A DNA stretch of 41,242 nucleotides, from contig VBEF01000023.1 in NCBI GenBank assembly GCA_005881275.1, positions 1 to 41,242 on the forward strand, read 5' to 3'. This DNA comes from Chloroflexota bacterium (GTDB lineage: Bacteria; Chloroflexota; Dormibacteria; Dormibacterales; Dormibacteraceae). Below are positions 30,378 to 38,314 of this stretch, piece by piece. The position numbers and the translations under genes are program-made. Numbering within the stretch: the first letter of the stretch is position 1; the number at the start of each line of letters is the position of its first letter. Below the pieces are notes generated by a model. It saw nothing but the letters and a program-made list of their open reading frames with translations. It had not been told where the DNA came from and searched no databases.

Positions 30378-32591
30378 ATGGGCACGGTGGCCGGCCAGCG
30401 CCACCAGTCGAAGGCTGTTCCGAGCAATCTGCCTCTCCATCTCACGACCTTCGTCGGCCGCGAGCCCGAGTTGCGCTCGCTCAAGTCGCTGGTGCGGAGC
30501 GCGCGGATCGTCACTCTGACCGGTACCGGCGGTGCCGGCAAGAGCCGTCTCGCCGTGGAGGTTGCGGGGGCAACCCGTGATGCCTGGCCCGATGGCGTCT
30601 GGTGGGTGGCGCTGGCGGCGGAAAGCGACGTCGGCGCTGCGGTCGTCGCGAATCTCGAGCTGCCGGGTCGCGGCTCTCCGCGGCAGGTCGCGTCCTCCTG
30701 GCTGGCATCGCGCCGCGCTCTGCTCATCCTCGACAACTGCGAGCACCTCGTCGCCGAGTGCGCATCGTTCTCCAACGCACTCCTCGAACGCTGCCCCACC
30801 CTCACCATCCTGGCCACCAGCCGCGAGCCGCTCGGCGTGCCGGGTGAGGTGCGCTGGCCGGTGTCCTCGCTCGGCGACCCTGACGCGCTCAACCTGTTCG
30901 AGGCGCGCGCCCGGCTCGTGCTGCCGGACTTCAAGGTTGCGCAGCCCAACCGCGAGACCGTGTCTGCGATCTGCGAACGGCTCGACCGTCTTCCTCTGGC
31001 CATCGAGATGGCGGCGGCCAGGCTCGACCTCATGTCGGAGCGGGAGCTGCTCGTCAACCTCAACGATCGGTTTCGAGTGCTCGCGTCGGGCGCGCGGACC
31101 GTACCCGAGCGCCAGCAGACGATGGCGGCGGCGATCGATTGGAGCCATCGCCTCTTGAAAGCAAACGAAGCGACCATGTTCCGGCGCCTTGGCGTGTTCC
31201 AGGGCGGGTTCACGCTCGAGGCCGTCCGTGGCGTCTACCCGGATGCCGCTGACGGCGACGCGCTCGCGGTGCTGACAGGCCTCGTGCAGAAATCCATGGC
31301 GGTGGCGGACCGGCTCGAGGACGGCAGCACCCGCTACCGCTTGATGGAGTCGCATCGCGACTTCGCCCATGGCAAGCTCGAGGAATCGGGCGAGCTGGAG
31401 GAGATCCAGCGCCGACACTACGAGCACTTCCTGTCCCAGAGATGGAAGGCGCGCGAGTCGGCGAACTTCTGGGCCGCCCTTGGCTGGGCGCGCGACAAGG
31501 TCGACGATGCCGGGCTGGCGCTCGCGATCAAGCTTGCCGAGTCGGAGTTTTTCGATCAGGTACGCCTGCGCAATGCGCTGCTCGACCGGCTCGAACTCGC
31601 CCCCACCCGGGACGCGGGGCGGGCAAGAGCGCTGAATCTGGCGGCGCGCCTTGCCTCGAGGCAGGCCGACCATGCGGCCAGCAAGACGCTGGCCGATGAG
31701 AGTGTCGAGCTCGCGCGCGAGCTGGGCGACGCCGAGCTGACCGCGTACACGCTCCGCGGCGCAGGCGCGGTCTATCACTCCCTCGATCAGATCGACGTGT
31801 CCGCCCGCATGTACGACGAAGCCCTGGCTCTGCTGGAAAAGTCAGCCGACCGCCAGGCCGCGGTTGAGGTCCGCAACCAGATCGGCATGATCGCCACCGA
31901 GCAAGGCGATTTCGCGACCGCGGCCGGAATCCTTCGGGAGTGCGTGGCTTTCAGCAGGTCCACCGGCGATCAACCGGAGATGGCCCGCCACCTGGAGAGC
32001 CTGGCCAACGCTCAGCTCGGCCTCGGCGACGTGGACGGCGCCGCGGCGAGCTGGGAGGAATCGCTCGCCATCTTGCGCGACCTCAACGATCGCTTCGGGA
32101 TCATCTGGTCAGTGGGCGGGTTGGCGCTCGTCGCCGCCGCGCGAAAGGACGACGAACGCGCGCTGCGACTCGCTGCTGTCGTCGACCGCCTGTCACGGGA
32201 GTCCTTGTTGAGCACCTGGTCGTTCAGGGTCAAGGAGCTCAACGAAATGAGCGATCGGATCCGGAACAAGCTTGGGCCGAGCAAGAGCGAGGCCGTCTGG
32301 ACCGGGGGTCAGACGATGAACCTCACCAGGGCTCTCGAGTACGCGCTTGGCGGCAGCGCTCAGGCCGCATCTGCGGCGGCCGAGTCCGGGCCTTTGAGCC
32401 GGCGAGAGCGGGAGGTTGCGGCGATGGTGGCCGGCGGCTTGACCAACCGCGAAATCGCGCAGCGGTTGTTCATCGCGGAACGGACGGCTGAGGGTCATGT
32501 CGAGCGCATCCGCAACAAGCTCGGCGTCAGGTCTCGCACCGAGGTCGCGACCTGGGCGGTCGCGCACGGACTTGTGCCCCAGCAACCTTGA
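30378..32591 (+). CDS. ATPase-TPR-LuxR transcriptional regulator
   Basis: This 737-aa regulator has three parts. The N-terminal NTPase (about residues 15-330) carries FVGREPELRSLKSLVRSARI, the Walker A GTGGAGKSRL and the Walker B-like RRALLILDNCEHL. A helical repeat region (about 330-650) has tetratricopeptide-like patterns, e.g. LADESVELARELGDAELTAY. A C-terminal LuxR-type helix-turn-helix reads LSRREREVAAMVAGGLTNRE, IAQRLFIAERTAEGHVERI and NKLGVRSRTEVATWAV. Such AfsR/MalT-like proteins integrate ATP-dependent conformational change with gene activation. No adjacent target is obvious; the cupin gene 75 bp downstream is a candidate. Start ATG 30378 lacks a strong Shine-Dalgarno. Confidence 0.92.
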   Translation: MGTVAGQRHQSKAVPSNLPLHLTTFVGREPELRSLKSLVRSARIVTLTGTGGAGKSRLAVEVAGATRDAWPDGVWWVALAAESDVGAAVVANLELPGRGSPRQVASSWLASRRALLILDNCEHLVAECASFSNALLERCPTLTILATSREPLGVPGEVRWPVSSLGDPDALNLFEARARLVLPDFKVAQPNRETVSAICERLDRLPLAIEMAAARLDLMSERELLVNLNDRFRVLASGARTVPERQQTMAAAIDWSHRLLKANEATMFRRLGVFQGGFTLEAVRGVYPDAADGDALAVLTGLVQKSMAVADRLEDGSTRYRLMESHRDFAHGKLEESGELEEIQRRHYEHFLSQRWKARESANFWAALGWARDKVDDAGLALAIKLAESEFFDQVRLRNALLDRLELAPTRDAGRARALNLAARLASRQADHAASKTLADESVELARELGDAELTAYTLRGAGAVYHSLDQIDVSARMYDEALALLEKSADRQAAVEVRNQIGMIATEQGDFATAAGILRECVAFSRSTGDQPEMARHLESLANAQLGLGDVDGAAASWEESLAILRDLNDRFGIIWSVGGLALVAAARKDDERALRLAAVVDRLSRESLLSTWSFRVKELNEMSDRIRNKLGPSKSEAVWTGGQTMNLTRALEYALGGSAQAASAAAESGPLSRREREVAAMVAGGLTNREIAQRLFIAERTAEGHVERIRNKLGVRSRTEVATWAVAHGLVPQQP

Positions 32592-32666
32592 CAACCCGCC
32601 GGTCGTGTGTACTGTCTGACCGGGGCACCGTGCAGTCGGCTCGTCACTCACCGGGAGGGCTACTCG

Positions 32667-33089
32667 ATGGGTTCGGAATGGAAACCTGACGACAGATTTC
32701 TCGAAAACAAGAGAAGCGGCGGCAGGGAGAGAGTGGATGCCGCCCTCAAGCGCCCAGACCGGATTGTCACCTCGCGCGACGAAGGCATGGATGACATTCG
32801 GTTTCGGCTCAGGCGGGAAAACATGCCGCCGGGCTGGGACACATGGCAGCTGCCCGTCTATCTGATGAGTGAGGCCACCTTCTTCTTCCTGACCTCGAGC
32901 GCCCCTGGCGCCATCCTTCCGTCGCACGGGCACAAGGTGCCGCAGTTCCGCATGGTCCTTTCCGGAGGACTTCTCTACAACGGGATTGAGCTCCGGTCGG
33001 GCGACTGGATGTACATCCCGCCGGGAGAGGAGTACAGCCTCAGCGCGTCACTGAATCCGGGCGGCTGCGTTCATATGTACGCCTACTGA
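32667..33089 (+). CDS. Cupin-domain protein
   Basis: The ATG at 32667 (MGSEWKPDDRF) has GGGAGGG upstream and is chosen over the in-frame start at 32607. The 140-aa protein reads as a single-domain cupin: LPSHGHKVPQFRMVLSGGLL (first motif with His-x-His), YNGIELRSGDWMYIPPGEEY (second motif) and GGCVHMYAY. This beta-barrel probably binds a metal and a small ligand; function unknown. It lies downstream of the ATPase-LuxR regulator in the same direction. A short hairpin (CCTCG-CAAC-CGAGG) follows. Confidence 0.8.
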   Translation: MGSEWKPDDRFLENKRSGGRERVDAALKRPDRIVTSRDEGMDDIRFRLRRENMPPGWDTWQLPVYLMSEATFFFLTSSAPGAILPSHGHKVPQFRMVLSGGLLYNGIELRSGDWMYIPPGEEYSLSASLNPGGCVHMYAY

Positions 33090-33105
33090 CCTCGCAACCG
33101 AGGAT

Positions 33106-33366
33106 TCAGGCGGAGTGCGGCGTTAGCAGCTCCGCGATCGAACCTTCGAACTTGGCCAGTTGCTTGTGGACCTCGATCACCTCGTCCGAAGTCACGGGGT
33201 CCATCGGGTCGATGTCGTTCTGGTGCTCAGTCCACTCGGCCCCGCATTCGCAGCGGTGAAAGAGAAAGCGATCGGTGCGTGAGCGATAGGTGTAGATGGC
33301 GGCGTCCTTTCGACGCCTGCCGCAGGCACATCTACCTCGTTCCGGTTCCAATCTTGAGCTTTGCAA
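33106..33366 (-). CDS. Small zinc-ribbon-like protein
   Basis: This 86-aa protein contains CACGRRRKDAA near residue 13 and HRCECGAEWTEH near residue 38. Two C-x-C pairs about 26 residues apart suggest a zinc ribbon, with a C-terminal amphipathic helix (VIEVHKQLAKFEGSIAELL). The start is a TTG (MQSSRLEPE); the frame is open further upstream with no ATG or GTG, so the N-terminus is uncertain. It is convergent with the cupin. Function unknown. Confidence 0.62.
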   Translation of the reverse strand: MQSSRLEPERGRCACGRRRKDAAIYTYRSRTDRFLFHRCECGAEWTEHQNDIDPMDPVTSDEVIEVHKQLAKFEGSIAELLTPHSA

Positions 33367-33499
33367 TGACGTAAACCTCGACCGGTATAACGAACCAGAA
33401 ACCAGTTTCGTGGCAGCTTACACCCGCGGACTTCGAATTGGACTGTTCAAAAGTGTGTAAATAAACGCCGACAATTCGTGCACTTGCCACGAGGAGGGA

Positions 33500-33712
33500 C
33501 TAGCCGGAGGAGTTGAGCTCCTTGAGCAAGCCGCCGAGGTCCCGCAGCCGCTCCTGGCGAGCGGCGTGCTCGAGCGTCTGGTACTGGGACAGCACGTCGA
33601 CGAAGCCCTCCCCCAGCTCGTAACCGTGCCTGCGCAAGGCCTCCCGACCTCGCTCGCCGAGCCCATCGACGACCTGCCGGACCTTGCTCTGCGGGCCGAA
33701 GCGGTCAGGCAC
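33500..33712 (-). CDS. Small helical protein, function unknown
   Basis: This 70-aa protein (MPDRFGPQSKVRQVVDGLGE..., ending in ...LRDLGGLLKELNSSG) is charged and predicted helical, with heptad-like leucines. Its ATG lies in an 8-bp overlap with the stop of the upstream small gene, indicating coupled translation. I do not recognise the family. A competing frame at 33418-33813 on the same strand is arginine-rich and less protein-like. Confidence 0.6.
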   Translation of the reverse strand: MPDRFGPQSKVRQVVDGLGERGREALRRHGYELGEGFVDVLSQYQTLEHAARQERLRDLGGLLKELNSSG

Positions 33713-33995
33713 TCGGCGGCGGCGGCTCGGTCTTCTTGAGGATCACCCGGTGGCCGTGCCACCGCTCGGGCACGCCGGCCGGCTCGTCGCCCTGGTAGGT
33801 GAGCTCCAGGCACCAGATCCCATCCACCTGGACAGGGGCGACGCTCAGCTTGGTCTTCGGATTCCTGGGCTGCAGCGACTGCAGCAGGGCGACGCCGTAG
33901 ATGACCAGCGCGCCCGGAATGTTGATCGTGTTGATGCGCCCACCCTCACTCGAGCCATCGACCCCGGACGTGCGTGAGCCGAGGGAGTGGACCAT
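33705..33995 (-). CDS. Small protein, function unknown
   Basis: This 96-aa protein begins MVHSLGSRTSGVDGSSEGG and contains INIPGALVIYGVALLQSLQ and VAPVQVDGIWCLELTYQGDE, ending PPPPSA. The alternating hydrophobic pattern suggests a beta-rich fold. It overlaps the next small gene by 8 bp and lies 7 bp from the stop of the upstream cytidylate-kinase-like gene, so the three form one minus-strand unit. No family recognised. Confidence 0.62.
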   Translation of the reverse strand: MVHSLGSRTSGVDGSSEGGRINTINIPGALVIYGVALLQSLQPRNPKTKLSVAPVQVDGIWCLELTYQGDEPAGVPERWHGHRVILKKTEPPPPSA

Positions 33996-34002
33996 TCGGT
34001 GA

Positions 34003-34656
34003 CTAGGTTATCGGCTTGCGTGTCTTGAGCGCCGAAAGGATGGCGTCGACTGTCGCGTCGTAGCCCAACCGGCCGGTGTCCAGGACCATGTCGTAGTGCG
34101 CCGGGTGGTTGCGATCGTGGCCGTAAACCTGCTTGATGTACGAGGTCCAGTTCTCGTCGGTCTGCTTCATCCGCTTGCGCGCCTCCTCTTCGGAGATCTT
34201 GAAGCGGGCCATGATCGTCTTCACCCGCGCCGCCTCGGCCGCACGAAGGAACACATGCAGGGCGCCGGGAAAGTCTCTCAGGATGTAGGCGCCGCCGCGC
34301 CCGACGATCACGACGTTGCCCGCGCGGGCTGCCTCCTCGATGACGTGCTGCGTGATCTGCAAGACCGCCTTCCTGGTGTCGAATGTGGGTGCGGCGTTGG
34401 GCGGTGTCCAGGCGGTCGCCTCAGGTGGGATCAGCGGCTCGGTGCTCGCCGAACCGAGCGCGACCAGCAGTCGGGCAAGCAATGAGCCTGGCTGCTCGTC
34501 CTCGGCCTCCACCTCCTCTTTGGGAAGCTGAAGCCGCCGCGCCACCTCGTCGATGATGTTGGAGTCGAGGACGTCTGCCTTCAGCCGATCGGCGAGCATG
34601 CGGCCGACGGTCGCGCCACCCGCCCCGAACTGCCGCCCCACCGTGATCACCGGCAC
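34003..34656 (-). CDS. Cytidylate kinase-like family protein
   Basis: This 217-aa P-loop protein opens MPVITVGRQFGAGGATVGRM (a divergent Walker A typical of the family) and continues with DVLDSNIIDEVARRL, VIVGRGGAYILRD, HVFLRAAEAARVKTIM, EEEARKRMKQTDENWTSYIK and HYDMVLDTGRLGYDATV. It matches 'cytidylate kinase-like' (PF13189), which differ from true Cmk in the P-loop and have uncertain substrates. It lies downstream of rpoD on the same strand, separated by a structured 107-bp spacer, and is followed by two tiny genes. Confidence 0.86.
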   Translation of the reverse strand: MPVITVGRQFGAGGATVGRMLADRLKADVLDSNIIDEVARRLQLPKEEVEAEDEQPGSLLARLLVALGSASTEPLIPPEATAWTPPNAAPTFDTRKAVLQITQHVIEEAARAGNVVIVGRGGAYILRDFPGALHVFLRAAEAARVKTIMARFKISEEEARKRMKQTDENWTSYIKQVYGHDRNHPAHYDMVLDTGRLGYDATVDAILSALKTRKPIT

Positions 34657-34688
34657 GGTGGTAATTGTCAGGCGAAAGGGTTAACCCC

Positions 34689-34748
34689 GGATAGGCCGGA
34701 CTATCAAGGTTCAACGGAACCGGAAACGCCGGTTAGTCCGGACTATCC
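34689..34748 (-). terminator. Structured inverted-repeat element downstream of rpoD
   Basis: Outer arms 34689-34699 and 34738-34748 pair over 11 bp with one mismatch. An inner perfect 6-bp hairpin (34718-34723 with 34729-34734, loop AAACG) sits between. It is right after the rpoD stop and could be a terminator or processing site, though it has no T-run. Confidence 0.5.
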
Positions 34749-34763
34749 GAAGTGGCCCCGGGG

Positions 34764-36206
34764 CTACTCCAGGTAGTCCCGCAGCTTCTTCGACCGCGAC
34801 GGGTGGCGCAGCTTGCGGAGCGCCTTCGCCTCGATCTGGCGGATCCGCTCGCGCGTGACGCCGAACCGCTTCCCCACCTCTTCCAGCGTCCGCTGGTGCC
34901 CGTCGATCAGCCCGAACCGCAGCTGCAGCACGCGCCGCTCGCGCGGCGTGAGCGTGTCCAGCACGTCCTCCACCTCGGAGTGGAGCATGGTCAGCGAAGC
35001 CGCGTCCGACGGCGAGACCGCCTCGCGGTCCTCGACAAAGTCCCCGAGGTGCGAATCCTCCTCCTCACCGATCGGCGTCTCCAGAGACACGGGATCCTGC
35101 GAGACCTTCACGATCTCGCGCACCTTCTCGGGCGTGATCCCCATCTCCTCACCGATCTCGTCATCGGAAGGCTCGCGTCCCAGCTCCTGCAGCAGCCGGC
35201 GCGAAACGCGCACCAGCTTGTTGATCGTCTCCACCATGTGCACCGGGATGCGGATCGTCCGCGCCTGGTCGGCGATCGCCCGCGTGATGGCCTGCCGGAT
35301 CCACCACGTCGCGTACGTCGAGAACTTGTAGCCCTTGTGGTAGTCGAACTTCTCGACCGCGCGGATCAGGCCCATGTTCCCTTCCTGGATCAGGTCCAGG
35401 AACGACATGCCGCGGCCGATGTATTTCTTGGCGATCGAGACGACCAACCGCAGGTTGGCTTCGGTCAGCCGCTGCTTGGCCTCATACGCGCGCTCATACC
35501 TCTCAGTTAGTCGGTAGCGAGCGATCCGGTACGACTCCAAAGCCTCCGCCCGAACGCGCGGCCTGGCCCCGTTCGCGATCCGGCGACGCTCCGCGGTCGC
35601 CGCGTCGGTGAGGTTGTCCAGCTTGGCCAGATCGAGCAGCCCGAGCAGCTCCTGCGCGATGTGTGCCTGCTGCCCCTTGCGCTTGACCGTTGCCAGCCGC
35701 TCGATGACCTCAGGCAGCAGCTCGTCGACCGACCTCTGCCGCCCGTCGACCTCTTCGATCACGTTCAGCGCCTTCATCGCGTCATGCAGCGGCTTGGCCT
35801 CGATCGCCTGGGCCAGCTCCACCTCGTCGTTGGCGGTCAAAAGCGAAACGCGACCGATCTCTTTGAGGTACATGCGGACCGGGTCGTCGAGCGAGACCGA
35901 GTCCATCATCTCGATGTCGAGCAGCATCTCGTCGTCGATCTGCTCGACCTCTTCGAAATCCTTCTCGCCATCGGTGACCTCGACCCCGATCTCCTTGAAC
36001 GCCGCGAAGATGCGGAAGATCTGGTCGGGTTCGGCATCGATCTCGGGGAATCCCTGCAGGACGTCGTCCGGCGTCAGATAACCCTGTTCTTTGCCTTTGA
36101 TGATGAGCTGCTCGGCAACGGCCATCAGCTCGTCTTCGAACTTCTGCTCCGGCTTGTCGGCGGCCTTGGACGCCTTGACCGCTTTAGGCGTCACCGCCTG
36201 TTTCAC
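34764..36206 (-). CDS. rpoD: Primary sigma factor RpoD (sigma-70 family)
   Basis: This 480-aa primary sigma factor directs RNA polymerase to housekeeping promoters. A region-1.1-like start ([20 protein letters not shown]) is followed by region 1.2 ([20 protein letters not shown]), region 2 ([57 protein letters not shown]), region 3 ([17 protein letters not shown]) and region 4 ([35 protein letters not shown]). The linker around 150-250 is short compared with E. coli. It starts at GTG 36206; the nearest good Shine-Dalgarno (AAAGGAG) is about 20 nt upstream, so the start is slightly uncertain. It follows dnaG by 14 bp. Confidence 0.97.
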   Translation of the reverse strand: MKQAVTPKAVKASKAADKPEQKFEDELMAVAEQLIIKGKEQGYLTPDDVLQGFPEIDAEPDQIFRIFAAFKEIGVEVTDGEKDFEEVEQIDDEMLLDIEMMDSVSLDDPVRMYLKEIGRVSLLTANDEVELAQAIEAKPLHDAMKALNVIEEVDGRQRSVDELLPEVIERLATVKRKGQQAHIAQELLGLLDLAKLDNLTDAATAERRRIANGARPRVRAEALESYRIARYRLTERYERAYEAKQRLTEANLRLVVSIAKKYIGRGMSFLDLIQEGNMGLIRAVEKFDYHKGYKFSTYATWWIRQAITRAIADQARTIRIPVHMVETINKLVRVSRRLLQELGREPSDDEIGEEMGITPEKVREIVKVSQDPVSLETPIGEEEDSHLGDFVEDREAVSPSDAASLTMLHSEVEDVLDTLTPRERRVLQLRFGLIDGHQRTLEEVGKRFGVTRERIRQIEAKALRKLRHPSRSKKLRDYLE

Positions 36207-36220
36207 TACACGCGCGATGT

Positions 36221-37981
36221 CTAGCTTCTCCTTTCCATGTCTGTGATCGCGCGGGCGAGCTCCCTGGCTTCAGCTTCCAACCGCGCCACCCTCTCCGAGT
36301 CCCGACCCCTTTCGGCCTCGGATAGCTCGCGGATTATCCCACTGTGCATACCCTTCATGTGGTCCAGGCGGATTCTCTCGGCCAGCTCGACTGCCACCTC
36401 ATCATCAACATTCGGCGGCGGCGCCGCCCACGCTCGTCGAATCAGGTCTTGCTCCTCCGGGGGATAAAGGGCCAGATCGGCCTCGAGCCCGGCGGGGCCA
36501 CCGCGGTCGTAGCTTCCCAGCATACGGATGAAAACGTCACGGTCGCCTGAGTCCAGCTCCTCGGGGGTCAGCCTGGTTCGAACCTGGTCGAATGCAGCGG
36601 GCCTGACCGCCAGGAGCTGCACCAGGTAGCGGGCGGCCGTCAGCTTCTTGCCCGGGATCCTGGCCGCCGCCCCGTTGGTAGGTCTTGGAGCCGGGGTGGG
36701 CTCCGGATCGCGGAGCAAGAGATGGCGGGAGATCCCGGTGTGGCGCTCAGCCGTTTCGGCGTATCCGTCGCGCAGCCCGTCGGGAAACTGCCTGATCCAC
36801 TCGCGCAACCTTCCTGCCACCAGCTCCACCTGGTTCGGGTTGCTCGGATTGAGGCCCGCCGAATCATCCGCCATGCCCGCCTCGAAACCGGATGGCGCCT
36901 TGGCAACCAGCTCGTCCCATCGCGCCGCGGCATCGGGACCGGCCGCGCGCAGGAACTCGTCGGGATCCTTCGCGTCGAGCAGCGTGACGACCCTCGTCCG
37001 CATCCCATGCGCCGCCGCCAGTGTGGCCGCCTTTCGCATCGCCGCCCGGCCTGCCCGGTCCGAGTCGAAAACCAGGAGCAGCTCGTCGGTGAAGCGTTTC
37101 AAAAGCCTGACCTGGTCCTCGGTCAGGGCGGTGCCCGAGCTGGCCACGGCGTTGCCTACGCCGAACTGGTGGGCGGTGATGACGTCGAACTGCCCTTCGA
37201 CCAGTGCCGCATTGCCCTGGTGGGCAATCTGATCTCGGGCCAGGTCCAGGCCGAAGATCACGCGTCCTTTTATGTAGGTTGGCGAATCGGGTGAGTTGAT
37301 GTACTTCTTCTGTTCGTCCTGGCGCACAGCGCGCGCGGTGAAGGCCAGGACCTGGCCGCGCTCGTCCCGGATCGGGATCGCGAGACGCTCCGCGAAGAAG
37401 TCTGTCCCGTCGCGCCGCATCAGCCCGGCCTCCAGCGCGTCCGCCAGCGACCGGCCCTTGGCCCGGAGGTATTCGGCAAACCCCCGGCCGGCGGGCGCGT
37501 AGCCCAGCTGAAACCGCCGCGCCGTCTCCTCGGCGACGTGGCGCGACTCGAGCAGCCGCCGTCCCGGCTCGCCCGCGGGCATCTTCCACAGCACGTACTC
37601 GTAGTACTGCGCGGCCAGCTTCAGCATCGCCAGCGTGCGCTTGCGGAGGTCGGCCTTGTCCTTCTGCTCCGGGCTGAGCTTCTTCAGCTCGACGCCCGCC
37701 CGCTCCGCCAGCAGCTGCAGCGCCCCGCGCTTGTCGGTCTTCTCGATGAGCTCGACGAACGTGAAGACATCGCCCTTCCGCTCGCAGCCGAAGCAGTACC
37801 ACGACTGCCGCTGCGGGTTGACGTGGAAGCTCGGGCTGTCCTCCTGGTGGAAGGGGCACAGGCCCCAGTAATCCTTGTTCCGCTTCGTGAGGCGCACGTG
37901 CTCCTGGACGACCTTGACCAGGTCGACCTTGGCCTTGACCTCCGCGAAGGCGTCGTCGGACGACAGGGTGGGCACGGGCAC
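36221..37981 (-). CDS. dnaG: DNA primase DnaG
   Basis: This 586-aa primase makes RNA primers for replication. The N-terminal zinc finger is [19 protein letters not shown] then [13 protein letters not shown] (C-x2-H...C-x2-C, residues about 43-71). The RNA-polymerase core includes [13 protein letters not shown] and [20 protein letters not shown]. The Toprim centre shows [16 protein letters not shown], then [14 protein letters not shown]. The C-terminal helicase-binding part is less conserved. Start GTG at 37981. It is directly upstream of rpoD, the order of the classical macromolecular synthesis operon, but rpsU is not present here. Confidence 0.97.
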   Translation of the reverse strand: MPVPTLSSDDAFAEVKAKVDLVKVVQEHVRLTKRNKDYWGLCPFHQEDSPSFHVNPQRQSWYCFGCERKGDVFTFVELIEKTDKRGALQLLAERAGVELKKLSPEQKDKADLRKRTLAMLKLAAQYYEYVLWKMPAGEPGRRLLESRHVAEETARRFQLGYAPAGRGFAEYLRAKGRSLADALEAGLMRRDGTDFFAERLAIPIRDERGQVLAFTARAVRQDEQKKYINSPDSPTYIKGRVIFGLDLARDQIAHQGNAALVEGQFDVITAHQFGVGNAVASSGTALTEDQVRLLKRFTDELLLVFDSDRAGRAAMRKAATLAAAHGMRTRVVTLLDAKDPDEFLRAAGPDAAARWDELVAKAPSGFEAGMADDSAGLNPSNPNQVELVAGRLREWIRQFPDGLRDGYAETAERHTGISRHLLLRDPEPTPAPRPTNGAAARIPGKKLTAARYLVQLLAVRPAAFDQVRTRLTPEELDSGDRDVFIRMLGSYDRGGPAGLEADLALYPPEEQDLIRRAWAAPPPNVDDEVAVELAERIRLDHMKGMHSGIIRELSEAERGRDSERVARLEAEARELARAITDMERRS

Positions 37982-38014
37982 TATTGTGCGGTGCGCCGGG
38001 AAGCGGTGCTTGCC

Positions 38015-38287
38015 TTAACTGACCAGCGCCAGGGAGGCGGCCGTCAACACCGTTCCGACCACGAGGAATCCGACCGCAAGCACGGGAGCCAGCCACTCGG
38101 ACCAGGGCAATGGCCCTTCAGGTTCATCGTCGCGAAAGACCAGGCCTGAAGCGCCGTAAAGCAGAAACAGCGGTCCGAAGACGAGGCCGAAAGGGATGTG
38201 GCGGATCAAGACGACAGCCAGGGCGAAGAGCCAGACGAGCGCCATCCCATACCAGACGAAGCGGCCCAGTGACCCCCGGGTCAGCAC
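38015..38287 (-). CDS. Small multi-pass membrane protein
   Basis: This 90-aa protein has three hydrophobic segments: MALVWLFALAVVLIRHIPFG, LVFGPLFLLYGASGLVF and LAPVLAVGFLVVGTVLTAA. An acidic loop (RDDEPEGPLPWSEW) separates the last two. It starts at GTG 38287 (an internal ATG at codon 14 is possible). It lies between dnaG and the MMPL exporter on the same strand. Family not recognised. Confidence 0.65.
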   Translation of the reverse strand: MLTRGSLGRFVWYGMALVWLFALAVVLIRHIPFGLVFGPLFLLYGASGLVFRDDEPEGPLPWSEWLAPVLAVGFLVVGTVLTAASLALVS

Positions 38288-38314
38288 ATAAGAGAAGCGC
38301 GCGGTGACGGCCGA

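Noticed and set aside
30189..31778. 529-aa minus-strand open frame
   Set aside because: Shadow of the ATPase-LuxR gene; no recognisable domain.
33418..33813. 131-aa minus-strand frame over the two small genes
   Set aside because: Arginine-rich and overlaps two frames that are more protein-like and coupled by an 8-bp overlap.
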